Source: Deinococcus sonorensis KR-87
Lineage (GTDB): Bacteria > Deinococcota > Deinococci > Deinococcales > Deinococcaceae
Direction of reading: 5' to 3'
DNA: 64,000 bases
Assembly (NCBI RefSeq): GCF_040256395.1
Contig: NZ_CP158299.1
Span: 2,137,501 to 2,201,500, forward strand
Made by a program: the position numbers and the translations under genes
Shown: one piece after another, positions 16,491-29,610 of the stretch
Numbering within the stretch: position 1 is the stretch's first letter
How the letters are laid out: the number at the start of each line of letters is the position of its first letter
Notes under the pieces: model-generated
What the model saw: the letters and a program-made list of their open reading frames with translations, nothing else
Told to the model about the DNA's origin: nothing
Database searches by the model: none

Positions 16491-18467
16491 TCATTTCAGA
16501 TACACGATCCGGCAGGCGCTGCCGGCAGCCTTGAGCGTGGCGGCGCCGCTGGCGTCCAGCACCGCGTCGGCTTGATAGCTGGCCTGGGTGCCGTAGGGGG
16601 GACGCACGGCGACCGCCTTGACCCGCTTGACCTGACCCGCCGCAATCCCGAAGCGCTTCAGTTCCGCCTGGACCGTGCTTTCGTCGCTGGCGTAGGTGTG
16701 CAGCAGGCCCTGGTTCACCAGTTCCTTGTCCACGCCCTTGATCAGCGCCTGGTCCGGCCACAGCACCTGCCCGCTCTGACTGAACACATAGGAGGTCATG
16801 GTGCGCTGGAAGTTGCTGCCCAGCCCCCGGACATCGATGACCACCCCGCACAGCTCGCTGCGGGTCTCCTGCCCGGCCTGGGTACCGCTGCCGGTTCCGG
16901 GGCCGCGCCCGGCCGTTTCGCCAGCCCCACTGCCGGGCGCCGTGCCGGTCCCGGTGCCGGCTCCACCGCCCCGGCCGGTCTCGGGCGCGGCGGGGCTGCT
17001 GCCGCCCCCACCTCCGGCCGTCCGGGGTGCCTCGCCGGCCGGGCTGCCGCCACTGGTACTGGTGTCGGCGGGGCTGCCGCTTCTGCCAGGGGCTGCCGTT
17101 GCTGCGTCCGGGGCGCTGGCGTCGCTGTTGCCCCCCTGCGGCTCGCTGCGCGGAGCGGCCGCCGTATCTTCGGTGGCCGGAGGCGTCACGGCGGCGCTGC
17201 TCCCCCGGCCGGGCGCGGCGGTGTCGGCGGGCCCGGATTCCGGCGCTGGCGTCTCGGCGGCGCCGCGGGCGGCCTCAGCGGGAGCGCTGCCCTCCGGTGA
17301 ACGGTCGGCTGTGCCCGCCCGGGGCACGGTGCTGCCGGCGCTCTCGGCCGGCTGGGGGGTGGGGGTGCGGGCCGCGGCCACGGGGGCCGGGTCCGTGCTG
17401 GGCGGCGCGCTGACCGGAGCGCGGCCCGCTTCGGGTGTGGCGGCGCTGCTGCTGCCCTGGCTGCCGCCGCCACGCGCCGGCTCGGCGGTGGTGGTGGAGG
17501 CCTGAGGCAGGGTTCCACGCGGCGAGGGGGCCGCCTCCGGCACGCTGTCCTGAGGCTGATTGGCCGCGTCGCCGCGCGCCGCTTCCGGGGCGGCCTCGGC
17601 GGGCCGGGCCGCAGGCGAAGCCCCCCGGGCCGGAGCCGGGTCGGCGTCCGCGTTGCTCTGCTGCCGTGCCGGGCTGGTGGCCGTCTCGGTGCTGGCGGCG
17701 GGAGCAGCGGCGTCTTCCCGGCGGGGCAGGGCCGTCACCGAAGCGCTCGCCTCCGGCTGGCTCTGCTCCGGCTGAACGGCCGGGGCGCGCGCCTCCTCGG
17801 GAGCCGGCTGGGCCGCCTCGGTCGTGGAGGGACGGGGCGTGGTCACGGCTGGTTCGGTGGGGTCCGGCGTCTGGGTGGCGGGGGTCCGGGCCGGCGCGGC
17901 CTCGGCGGGCGTCTGGGCCGGCTGCGCGGCCGGAGTGCGGCTGGGTGTCGGACTGGCGGTGGGCGCCGGGACGGCGGAAGGCTGGGCGCGGCTGGGTGCG
18001 GGCCGGCTCTGTGTTGGGGTTCCAGACGAGCCGGCGGTGGCGCCGGGCGTGGCGGTGCGGGCGGCCGGCTGGCGCTGTGGTTCTGGAGTGGGGGTGGCCG
18101 GACGCTGCGGCGTCGGCGTGGCCTGGGGTGTAGGCGCTGGCCGGGGCGCCGGCGTGGGGGTGGTGCGCGGTGTGGCCGGACGGGTGACCGGCGTGGCACG
18201 GCGGGTGGGGGTCGGAGCGGGCGTGGGGGTCACGGCAGGCGTGGCCTTCACCTGCGGGTCGGCCAGCGTCACCACCTCCATCGGCGCCCGGCGGAGATCG
18301 GGCGCGGCCACCACCCGCGGCGGCTCGGTCACGCGCAGCAGCACCAGCCCCAGCAGCAGGGCGCCGTGCAGCACGATGGCCGCCCCCAGCGCCCGCCGCT
18401 GCTCACGGGGCGCCTCGGAGCGTTCAGGGCTGACGGGTACCGAGCGCAAGCCGCTCTCCTCCTGCAC
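16491..18467 (-). CDS. TonB-position protein: membrane anchor, long Pro/Ala/Thr linker, LPP20/FlgT-like C-terminal domain
   Basis: A 658-residue protein starting with GTG 18467, inside the last 44 nt of exbD. A short cytosolic tail is followed by one membrane helix (AAIVLHGALLLGLVLLRV, about 29-46), then about 470 residues rich in Pro, Ala, Thr, Glu and Ser. The C-terminal domain (540-658) is not TonB_C: it has no YPxxA-like motif. It resembles the LPP20/FlgT-type domain (CGVVIDVRGLG, then GQVLWPD, LVNQGLLHTYA, ADAVLDASGAATL and a final CRIVYLK). With ExbB and ExbD upstream it most likely carries proton-motive-force energy across the envelope; the receptor is unknown. The linker causes long antisense frames. 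Confidence 0.75.
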   Translation of the reverse strand: MQEESGLRSVPVSPERSEAPREQRRALGAAIVLHGALLLGLVLLRVTEPPRVVAAPDLRRAPMEVVTLADPQVKATPAVTPTPAPTPTRRATPVTRPATPRTTPTPAPRPAPTPQATPTPQRPATPTPEPQRQPAARTATPGATAGSSGTPTQSRPAPSRAQPSAVPAPTASPTPSRTPAAQPAQTPAEAAPARTPATQTPDPTEPAVTTPRPSTTEAAQPAPEEARAPAVQPEQSQPEASASVTALPRREDAAAPAASTETATSPARQQSNADADPAPARGASPAARPAEAAPEAARGDAANQPQDSVPEAAPSPRGTLPQASTTTAEPARGGGSQGSSSAATPEAGRAPVSAPPSTDPAPVAAARTPTPQPAESAGSTVPRAGTADRSPEGSAPAEAARGAAETPAPESGPADTAAPGRGSSAAVTPPATEDTAAAPRSEPQGGNSDASAPDAATAAPGRSGSPADTSTSGGSPAGEAPRTAGGGGGSSPAAPETGRGGGAGTGTGTAPGSGAGETAGRGPGTGSGTQAGQETRSELCGVVIDVRGLGSNFQRTMTSYVFSQSGQVLWPDQALIKGVDKELVNQGLLHTYASDESTVQAELKRFGIAAGQVKRVKAVAVRPPYGTQASYQADAVLDASGAATLKAAGSACRIVYLK

Positions 18468-18822
18468 GTTTGATGACGTCCATCACGCCCACCACGGTGC
18501 CGTAGCTGCCCTTCTCGTCGGCGCGCAGGCCCACCAGCCCGCCGCTGCTGGCCAGCAGCGGCTTGAGCTGGGCGCCCAGCCGGGTCAGCGTGGTGGCCTT
18601 GCCGTTCAGGTAGACCTTGCCGGAGGCGTCCACGCTGACCAGCGGCAGGTTGGGCGTTTCCTGCACGGTGGTGCTGGCGCGCGGCAGGTCCAGCGGCAGG
18701 GCGTTGTTGCGCGAGGCGAGGTTGCTGGTCAGCATGAAAAAGATCAGCAGCAGCAGCACGATGTCCACCATCGGCGCGAAATCGAAGGCAATGGGCGAGT
18801 CTTCCCGGTACCTACGCCGCAT
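18424..18822 (-). CDS. exbD: ExbD/TolR-family proton-channel subunit
   Basis: A 132-residue protein with an N-terminal cytosolic stretch, one membrane helix containing the conserved acid (Asp20 in APMVDIVLLLLIFFMLTS) and a periplasmic domain. With ExbB it couples the proton gradient to a TonB/TolA-type protein. GGAGG is 5 nt before ATG 18822. It lies 30 nt downstream of exbB and overlaps the next gene by 44 nt. TolR is the alternative name; gene order and the linker-rich partner favour an Exb/Tol-type system without deciding between the two. Confidence 0.9.
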   Translation of the reverse strand: MRRRYREDSPIAFDFAPMVDIVLLLLIFFMLTSNLASRNNALPLDLPRASTTVQETPNLPLVSVDASGKVYLNGKATTLTRLGAQLKPLLASSGGLVGLRADEKGSYGTVVGVMDVIKRAGGERLALGTRQP

Positions 18823-18852
18823 GACCGCCTCCGCGTGCCGGCGTGCTCCGGT

Positions 18853-19530
<678 letters not shown>

Positions 19531-19644
19531 CCTCTACCGGTATCACGCAGCCGCGTGGCAAGCGTGAAATGAGCGTGTGTGAGCAGGGCTTTCCCCGCCT
19601 GGGCGCGCAAGAAGCCGGCGGCCGACAATAGCAGAGTAAATCAC

Positions 19645-19673
19645 TCGACTTTAGGGGCTCAAGCGCCTAAAAT
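19645..19673 (+). promoter_or_regulatory. Promoter of the suf operon
   Basis: TCGACT (19645-19650), 17-nt spacer, TAAAAT (19668-19673). The -10 matches the TATAAT consensus at five of six bases. The expected transcript starts near 19680, leaving about 90 nt of leader before sufC. Confidence 0.6.
19650..19671. promoter_or_regulatory. 22-bp palindrome between -35 and -10 of suf (candidate metalloregulator operator)
   Basis: TTTAGGGGCT (19650-19659), CA, AGCGCCTAAA (19662-19671): 9 of 10 positions pair. It occupies the spacer of the suf promoter, the standard place for a repressor. Its ends (TTAGG...CCTAA) resemble DtxR/IdeR-type iron boxes, though the core is one base longer than the 19-bp DtxR box. 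It is also upstream of exbB. Confidence 0.55.
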
Positions 19674-19768
19674 GAACCAGTAAGTAGGAACGGTTCTCAA
19701 CAAGGAGCCGGCCTGAAGTGCATGTCGGGTGCGTGTGAGTGATCTTACCGCGCCCCAGAGGAGCCCAG

Positions 19769-20539
19769 ATGAGCGAACACCAGCCCCACACCCTTGAAAT
19801 CCGCAACCTGCATGCCACGGTCGGCGACCTGCCGATCCTGAAGGGCATCAACCTGACGGTGCCGCGCGGCGAGCTGCATGCCGTGATGGGGCCGAACGGC
19901 AACGGCAAGAGCACGCTGGCCAAGGTGATCGTGGGCGACCCCGAGTACACCGTGACCGAGGGCGAGGTGCTGGTGGACGGCGTGAACATCCTGGAGCTGG
20001 AGCCGGACGAGCGCGCCCGCCTGGGGGTGTTCTTGGCCTTCCAGTACCCGGTCGAGATTCCCGGTGTGACCATCGCCAACTTCCTGCGCCTCGCCATGCA
20101 GGCCCGCAAGGCCGAGGGCGAGGAGGTCAGCTTCACCGAGTTCTACGGCAAGCTGACCGCCGCCCTCAAGACGCTCGAGTGGGACGAGAGCATCGTGGAG
20201 CGCTACCTCAACGAGGGCTTTTCCGGCGGCGAGAAGAAGCGCAACGAGATTCTTCAGATGCTGATGCTCGACCCGCGCTACATCATCATGGACGAGACCG
20301 ACTCGGGCCTAGACGTGGACGCGCTCAAGATCGTGGCCAAGGGTGTCAACAGCATCCGTGGGCCGGAGCTGGGCGGGCTGATCATCACCCACTACCAGCG
20401 CCTGCTGGACTACATCGTGCCGGACAAGGTGCACATCATCGTCAACGGCCGCGTGGTGCAGAGCGGCGGCCCGGAGCTGGCCAAGAAGCTCGACACCCAG
20501 GGCTACGACTGGGTCAAGGAACTGGCGGCCGGCGCCTGA
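19769..20539 (+). CDS. sufC: Fe-S cluster assembly ATPase SufC
   Basis: A 256-residue ABC-type ATPase of the SUF scaffold (SufBCD). Walker [10 protein letters not shown] (41-49), signature FSGGE (151-155) and Walker B YIIMDE (171-176) are complete. ATG 19769 is used: GAGGAG precedes it, and the frame is open further back only as leader. First gene of sufC-sufB-VOC-sufD. The upstream promoter carries a candidate metal-responsive operator. No sufS, sufU or sufR gene is in the window. Confidence 0.97.
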   Translation: MSEHQPHTLEIRNLHATVGDLPILKGINLTVPRGELHAVMGPNGNGKSTLAKVIVGDPEYTVTEGEVLVDGVNILELEPDERARLGVFLAFQYPVEIPGVTIANFLRLAMQARKAEGEEVSFTEFYGKLTAALKTLEWDESIVERYLNEGFSGGEKKRNEILQMLMLDPRYIIMDETDSGLDVDALKIVAKGVNSIRGPELGGLIITHYQRLLDYIVPDKVHIIVNGRVVQSGGPELAKKLDTQGYDWVKELAAGA

Positions 20540-20605
20540 ACGTGGCCGGGCCGGCCGAGTGCCGGCCCCACGTTGCCCTGCACGGCCCTCTTTCAAGGAG
20601 TCACC

Positions 20606-22012
<1,407 letters not shown>

Positions 22013-22023
22013 GAGAGCCTTCG

Positions 22024-22045
22024 GGAACTGCCCCTGGGCGGTTCC
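22024..22045 (+). other. Intercistronic hairpin between sufB and the VOC gene
   Basis: GGAACTGCCC (22024-22033), CT, GGGCGGTTCC (22036-22045), 9 of 10 paired. No T-run follows, so it more likely tunes mRNA stability or partial readthrough than full termination. Confidence 0.45.
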
Positions 22046-22140
22046 TGGAGTGTGCTGAAGGGGGGTGGCCACGGCTGCCCCCAACCCTTGCAGGACCTGT
22101 CGCCTCATCTCGCTTCTGTTGCGAACTACAAAGGACCGCC

Positions 22141-22500
22141 TTGAAACTCAACCACATCAATCTGGGTGTCACTGACGTTCCCGCCACCGTGGACCTGTTC
22201 CAGCAGCACTTCGGCCTGCGGCCGGCCGGGGAGGGCATGCCCATGAACGACCGCATGGCCTTCCTGCGCGACGATGCCGGATCACTGATCTCGGTGTTCC
22301 GCGCCCCGGACGTGACCTACCCCAAGGTGTTCCACATCGGCTTCATGCAGGACACGCCCGAGCAGGTGCGGGCCATGCACGCCCAGCTGACCGGCGCAGG
22401 CTTCGAGATTCCCGAGCCGCACGAGAACAACGGCCGGCTGACCTTCTACTTCAACACGCCGGGCGGCTTCGTGCTGGAAGTCGAATCGTTCTTCGGCTGA
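22141..22500 (+). CDS. VOC (glyoxalase-fold) protein inside the suf operon
   Basis: A 119-residue, one-domain VOC protein: LNHINLGVTDVPATVDLFQQHFGL opening, and the closing strand GRLTFYFNTPGGFVLEVESFFG with the metal-site Glu. TTG 22141 is the start; AAAGGA (22130-22135) stands 5 nt before it. VOC proteins include glyoxalase I, dioxygenases and resistance proteins, so the reaction is open. Its place between sufB and sufD (26 nt before sufD) suggests a role tied to Fe-S assembly or oxidative stress. Confidence 0.85.
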   Translation: MKLNHINLGVTDVPATVDLFQQHFGLRPAGEGMPMNDRMAFLRDDAGSLISVFRAPDVTYPKVFHIGFMQDTPEQVRAMHAQLTGAGFEIPEPHENNGRLTFYFNTPGGFVLEVESFFG

Positions 22501-22526
22501 CCGCCTCACCTCTGACTGGAGACCCC

Positions 22527-23885
<1,359 letters not shown>

Positions 23886-23904
23886 ATCTTTGCAGCTGAA
23901 CATG

Positions 23905-23940
23905 GCGACCCGTCCTGAAGAGGCCGGGCCGCTTTTCTTT
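23905..23940 (+). terminator. Terminator after sufD
   Basis: A 12-bp stem with two mismatches (arms 23905-23916 and 23921-23932), GAAG loop, then TTTTCTTT (23933-23940). Confidence 0.7.
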
Positions 23941-23994
23941 GGCCTGTCCTGGCGTTCACCGACCCGTCATAGTGAGGGTCAGGGGGAGCGCCGC

Positions 23995-24591
23995 ATGACC
24001 AAAAACAGACTGGAAGCGTTCTCGGACGGGGTACTGGCCATCGTCATCACCATCATGGTGCTGGAACTGAGGCGGCCTGAGGGCCACAGCTGGGCGGACC
24101 TGCTGCAGCTGTGGCCGGTGCTGCTCAGCTATCTGATCAGTTTCGTGTTTGTGGGCATCTACTGGACCAACCACCATCACCTGATGCATACCGTGCAGCG
24201 CGTCAGCGGCGGCGTGTTGTGGGCCAACCTGCACCTGCTGTTCTGGCTGTCGCTGCTGCCGTTCGTCACGGACTGGGCGGGCGAGTCCCACTTCGCGCCG
24301 GTGCCGATGATGGTGTACGCCGCCGACGCCCTGCTGTGCGCCCTGGCCTACTCCCTGCTGGTTCGCACCATCATCCGGACTGACCACAACAACCACCTGC
24401 TCCAGGACGCCATCGGCAGCGATCTGAAAGGCAACCTCTCGCTGGTGGGGTACGTGGTGGCATTGCTGACACCGCTGCTGGGCCAGGTGGGCGTGATGGT
24501 CTCGGGGGGCTGCCTGATCCTGGTGGCCCTGATGTGGCTCATCCCGGACCGCCGCATCGAGCGGGCCATCGAGGGCACCGGCCGCCCCTGA
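23995..24591 (+). CDS. TMEM175-like potassium channel family protein
   Basis: A 198-residue protein of six expected membrane helices. The opening RLEAFSDGVLAIVITIMVLEL has the FSD motif of helix 1 in bacterial TMEM175 (DUF1211) potassium channels. YWTNHHHLMHTVQRV and LFWLSLLPFVTDWAG also match that family's order. The start ATG 23995 has GGGGAG before it; an in-frame ATG upstream (23902) gives extra residues not seen in the family. Monocistronic between the suf terminator and the GGDEF gene. Confidence 0.85.
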   Translation: MTKNRLEAFSDGVLAIVITIMVLELRRPEGHSWADLLQLWPVLLSYLISFVFVGIYWTNHHHLMHTVQRVSGGVLWANLHLLFWLSLLPFVTDWAGESHFAPVPMMVYAADALLCALAYSLLVRTIIRTDHNNHLLQDAIGSDLKGNLSLVGYVVALLTPLLGQVGVMVSGGCLILVALMWLIPDRRIERAIEGTGRP

Positions 24592-24743
24592 AGGCCCCCT
24601 GGTAGGGGTCCTCACCCCCAGGAAGGGGGGCGCGCGGCATGGCACATGAGGAAATGTGTGGGTAAACTGTGAGCTGCTCTGCGGCGGGCTGAGCCATCAG
24701 GCCGCCCGCCCGGTGGCCGGGCCATCCGTTCGGAAAGGACGAC

Positions 24744-26900
24744 TTGTTGTCACTCAGCGTGCTGCTTCCTCTGGCGTATGGTCTGCTTCTGGTGATCGTG
24801 CTGGCCTTCGCGGCCGGGTTGTTGCTGCAGCCGGACATGCCCAGCCAGCGCCTGAAGGTGCCGCTGCTGCTGGCCGGCGCCGTCAGCACGCTGCTGCTGA
24901 TGCTGACGCCGTGGGTGCCGCTGCCGGGCGTGCTGATTGACCTGCGCCTGCTGCCGCCGCTGCTGTTGCTGCTGACCTTCGGGCCGCGCTTTTCCCTGCC
25001 GGTGCTGGCCTGCGCCGTGCTGGCGCGCCTGATCGTCGGCGGCGCCGGGGTGGTGCCGGAACTGTTGAGCGGAGCGTTCAGCTGGCTGGTGGCGGCGGGC
25101 CTGTGGCGAGGGCGCCGCACCCTGCAGCTGGCGTGGTGGGAACCGCTGGTGGTGTTCGGCGCGATGGCGCTGCCGTATGGCCTGATCTCGGCCGACCTGC
25201 TGCGCGAGCTGCTGCTGGTGCTGCCCCTGAGCCACGCCCTGGGGCTGGGCGTGGCTGCGGGGGTGTTGCACTCGCGCGCCCAGCTGGTGCGCCTGACCCG
25301 CTCGTATCAGGCGCTGGCGCACACCGATCCGCTCACCGGGCTGCTCAACCGGCGTCAATTTCAGCGCGATCTGGAACACCTGCAGCCGCACGATCACCTG
25401 ATCCTGCTGGACATCGACCACTTCAAGCAGGTCAACGACCGCTACGGCCATGACACCGGCGACCGGGCCATTCAGGCGGTCGGGGCGGTCCTGGAAGCCA
25501 CGCTGCCACACCGGGGCCGCGCCTACCGCATCGGCGGCGAGGAATTCGCGGTGGTGCTGCCGGGCCGTCCGGACGCGGCGCTGGCCCTGGCGCAGCGCAT
25601 CTGGCAGGGGGTGCGCCTGACCGTCGTGGTGAGCGGCACCGACGAACATCAGCCTCCGTCGTTGACGTGTTCGCTGGGAGTGGCGCAGGCCGGACAGCGC
25701 GGCATCGGGGCCAGCGTGTTCCGCCGGGCCGACTCGGCGCTGTACGCGGCCAAACGCGGTGGCCGGGACCAGATCGTGGTGGCGAGCGCGACGCAGGCTC
25801 CGGCACCGTCGCCCAGCGCGCATACCACGCACATCATGATGCCCGACGAGCAGGCTGGGCAGCATACGCTCTGGGCCACCCTGCTCTCGACGCTGGACGA
25901 TCTGGGCCGCGACGCGGGCCAGATCGAGGGCGAGTGGGACGACCTGCTGAGCTCGGCCGTGATGGCGGTGCCGGGGGCCGAGGCGGGCAGCCTGCTGCTG
26001 CTGGAAGATCAGGAGTTCGTGATCCGGGCGCAGCACAACTTCGACGACCGGCTGCTGGGCCAGCGGCTGAGTGTGGCGCAGCAGCGCGCCTGGTATGGCC
26101 CCAACCTCAGCGGATATCTGGCGGGCCTGCCCCGGCTGCGCACCGAGCCGCAGCAGCCGGAAGGCAGCCGGATGGTGACGCTGGGCGAAGCGTATGGATT
26201 GAGGCGCATTGAGGTCAACCTGTGCGTGCCGGTGGTGGTGGGGCGGGAGGTGGTGGCGCTGCTGAACCTCGACAACTTCTCCAAGGAGAGCGCCTTTGCC
26301 CCCGAATCACTCAGCCAGGCGAGCGCCTTTGCGCGCAAGATCGCGGCGCTGCTCCAGGGACGCGAACGCCGTCAGCGCGAGCAGCGGCATCAGCAGGAAC
26401 TGCAGGCACTGCTCGCGTTGGCGGAAGCTTGGAGCCACGGCCATAGCGTGGAGCAGGTGGCGCGTGCCCTGTGCGAGGCGTTGCTGGTGACGCTCAACGC
26501 ACATTCGGTGGTGCTGCTCGCCCCGCAGGACGACGCGCTGATGTCGGTCATCTCGCTGGGTCAGGTGCCGATGCCGCAGCACTGCCGGGTGTCGGTCGGC
26601 GAGGGGCTGACGGCCCAGACGCTTGGGAGCGGGCAGCCGCAGCGCTACCTCAACGTCCGGTTCACCGGGCAGCGCTACGAGCAGCTGACCTCAGGCGGAG
26701 AGGCGGCCCTGATGCTGCCGCTGGACAGCCTGGACGCGTCGCCGGCGCTGGTGGTGGTCCGCCGCCCGGGCGACCGTCCGTTTCAGCTGAGCGAGGAACT
26801 GCTCGGCTGGCGGATGATGCAGATGCTGGCCGCGCAGCTGGATCGGCTGGAGCCACTGCCGCGCCGGGTAGATCACCTCACGGCCGAGCTGCTGGCCTGA
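24744..26900 (+). CDS. Membrane-anchored GGDEF-GAF-GAF protein (diguanylate cyclase)
   Basis: About 718 residues. Start TTG 24744, or the next codon TTG 24747; AAAGGA at 24734-24739 serves both. Six membrane helices (residues 5-170) precede a GGDEF domain: AHTDPLTGLLNRRQF, DIDHFKQVNDRYGHDTGD and an intact GGEEF at 264-268, so it should make c-di-GMP. The RxxD inhibitory site is absent from its usual place before GGEEF. Two GAF-like domains follow (about 375-540 and 545-700: AEAGSLLLLEDQEF, GLRRIEVNLCVPVVVGREVVALLNLDN; LNAHSVVLLAPQDD). The GAF pair after GGDEF is the reverse of the common order. The ligand is unknown. Confidence 0.88.
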   Translation: MLSLSVLLPLAYGLLLVIVLAFAAGLLLQPDMPSQRLKVPLLLAGAVSTLLLMLTPWVPLPGVLIDLRLLPPLLLLLTFGPRFSLPVLACAVLARLIVGGAGVVPELLSGAFSWLVAAGLWRGRRTLQLAWWEPLVVFGAMALPYGLISADLLRELLLVLPLSHALGLGVAAGVLHSRAQLVRLTRSYQALAHTDPLTGLLNRRQFQRDLEHLQPHDHLILLDIDHFKQVNDRYGHDTGDRAIQAVGAVLEATLPHRGRAYRIGGEEFAVVLPGRPDAALALAQRIWQGVRLTVVVSGTDEHQPPSLTCSLGVAQAGQRGIGASVFRRADSALYAAKRGGRDQIVVASATQAPAPSPSAHTTHIMMPDEQAGQHTLWATLLSTLDDLGRDAGQIEGEWDDLLSSAVMAVPGAEAGSLLLLEDQEFVIRAQHNFDDRLLGQRLSVAQQRAWYGPNLSGYLAGLPRLRTEPQQPEGSRMVTLGEAYGLRRIEVNLCVPVVVGREVVALLNLDNFSKESAFAPESLSQASAFARKIAALLQGRERRQREQRHQQELQALLALAEAWSHGHSVEQVARALCEALLVTLNAHSVVLLAPQDDALMSVISLGQVPMPQHCRVSVGEGLTAQTLGSGQPQRYLNVRFTGQRYEQLTSGGEAALMLPLDSLDASPALVVVRRPGDRPFQLSEELLGWRMMQMLAAQLDRLEPLPRRVDHLTAELLA

Positions 26901-26914
26901 GGCGCGAAGGGCCT

Positions 26915-27694
26915 TCAGACCAGTGCTTCGCCGTCCAGAACGGCTCTCAGCGTCTCAATGCTGAGTTCTTCTGCGAGCTGGTCAAGCGCCACCGCGCCGG
27001 CCCGCAGCGCCACCACCCGCTGGCCCAGCGAGAGGGCCTCGTCCAGGTTGTGCGTCACGAACAGCACCGTGCTGCCCTGGCGCTGCCACAGTGTCAGCAG
27101 CTCCTGGCCCAGGGTGGCGCGGGTGTTCACGTCCAGGGCGCTGAACGGTTCGTCCAGCAGTAGCAGCCGGGGGCGCAGGGCCAGCGCGCGGGCCAGTGAG
27201 ACCCTCTGGCGCTGCCCACCTGACAGCTCGTGAACCCGGCGGTCGGCGTATCCGTCCAGCCCCACCATCTCCAGGGCCGCCCGCGCTCGCTGCTGGCGCT
27301 CGGCGCGCGGCATGCGGCGCGACTCCAGCCCGAACATCACGTTGCCCAGCACCGTGCGCCACGGAAACAGGGCGTGCTCCTGCTGCACCAGCGTCAGCGC
27401 CTGATCCGGCCCGCGCAGCACCTGCTGATCCAGCAGGATCTGCCCGGCCTGAGGCTTCAGGAAGCCCGACAGCAGCGAAAGCAGGGTGCTCTTGCCGCTG
27501 CCGCTGGGCCCCACCACACACACGAACTCGCCGGCGGCCACACTCAGCTGCAGCGGCCCCACCCCGGCCGGCGCCTGGGTCCGGCTGGCGCCGTAGCGGT
27601 ACGTCACGTCCTGCAGCGCCAGCGTGGCGCCCTGGCTGCTCATGGTGCGCTCCGTGCTGCGCCGCTCATTGCTGACTTCTACCACACGGGTCAT
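26915..27694 (-). CDS. ssuB: Sulfonate/taurine-type ABC transporter ATP-binding protein
   Basis: A 259-residue ABC ATPase: Walker [11 protein letters not shown]-loop [14 protein letters not shown], signature LSGGQRQR, Walker [13 protein letters not shown] and switch His in [12 protein letters not shown] 27694 with GGAGG 7 nt away overlaps the permease stop (ATGA), so the three ssu-type genes are coupled. The family also carries nitrate or thiamine precursors; the sulfur genes just upstream favour sulfonates. Stop is 14 nt from the convergent GGDEF gene. Confidence 0.88.
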   Translation of the reverse strand: MTRVVEVSNERRSTERTMSSQGATLALQDVTYRYGASRTQAPAGVGPLQLSVAAGEFVCVVGPSGSGKSTLLSLLSGFLKPQAGQILLDQQVLRGPDQALTLVQQEHALFPWRTVLGNVMFGLESRRMPRAERQQRARAALEMVGLDGYADRRVHELSGGQRQRVSLARALALRPRLLLLDEPFSALDVNTRATLGQELLTLWQRQGSTVLFVTHNLDEALSLGQRVVALRAGAVALDQLAEELSIETLRAVLDGEALV

Positions 27695-28509
27695 GACTGC
27701 ACCTCCAGGCCGTGGTCACGGCGGACGCGGGCCTCCAGCGCGCGGATCAACTGATCGAACAGCCCGCCCACCACCCCCACGATCAGAATGGTAGAGATGA
27801 CCAGCGCGGCGTTGGCGGTGTTGCGTCCAATTTCCAGCAGCTGGCCCAGGCCCGGGTTGGTGGTCAGCAGTTCCGCTCCGATCAGGGCGCGCCACGAGAA
27901 GCTCCAGGCGGTTCTCAGGCCGCCCACCAGCGATGGCAGGCTGGCCGGGAACATCACCCGACGTCACCAGCCCCAGGCCGGACGCGCCCAGGGTGCGCCC
28001 GGCCACCCGCAGGGCCGGCGGCACGTTGCCGAGCGCGCCCGACACCGCCAGCGCCACCGGAATGAAGCCCTCCAGAATCACCACCGCCAGCACCGCGCGC
28101 TCGTTCAGGCCCAGGAACACGATGGCCAGCGGCACGAAGGCGATGGACGGAATGCTCTGAAGCGCCGTCAGGTAGCTGCCCACCGTGTCGCGCAGAATCC
28201 GCCACGACGCCAGCGCCAGGCCAGCCAGCGTTCCGAGCGCCACGGCAATCAGGTAGCCGACGGCGACCCGCCGCAGCGAGTTGAGCACCGCCGTCAGCAG
28301 CTTGCCGTCGGGCGACTTGCCGAACAGGCCGTACTGGATCTCACTCCAGACGGCCTTCGGTCCCGGCATCACGTAGCTGGGCCACACCTGACGCACGTCG
28401 GTCAGGAACCACCACAGCAGCAACAGCAGCAGCAGCCCGCCCAGCTGCAGGGCCAGGGCCCGCACGCGCCGGCCAGCGCCGCCCGGATGGGGGCTGACGC
28501 TGGCTGACG

Positions 28510-28513
<4 letters not shown>
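27691..28513 (-). pseudogene. ssuC: Sulfonate-type ABC transporter permease with a single-base frameshift
   Basis: ATG 28513 opens a normal permease: [20 protein letters not shown], then the TauC/SsuC stretch ending at [16 protein letters not shown]. At the GGG opposite 27957-27959 the frame leaves the family. The remainder ([20 protein letters not shown], then [17 protein letters not shown]) lies in the next frame, ending at TGA 27691-27693. Dropping one G joins both parts into 273 residues, the expected length. Both genes around it are intact. Either a real inactivating mutation or a base-calling error in a homopolymer. Confidence 0.9.
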
Positions 28514-29496
<983 letters not shown>

Positions 29497-29610
29497 GGGA
29501 GCCTCAGGGGTGGGGCAACAGCAAGGCAGGATGTAGCAGGATGCCTTAAATGTTGGGGGGTGCAGGGGACGCTTGGTCTTCAGACAGCTGAAGGCCGCTT
29601 CAAGAAACGT

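Noticed and set aside
19722..19742. Six-codon frame (MSGACE) in the suf leader
   Set aside because: The nearest AAGGAG is 14 nt away and the frame is too short to tell from chance.
24592..24743. c-di-GMP riboswitch before the GGDEF gene
   Set aside because: The region has G/C hairpins and a CACAT...ATGTG stem but not the conserved GEMM core.
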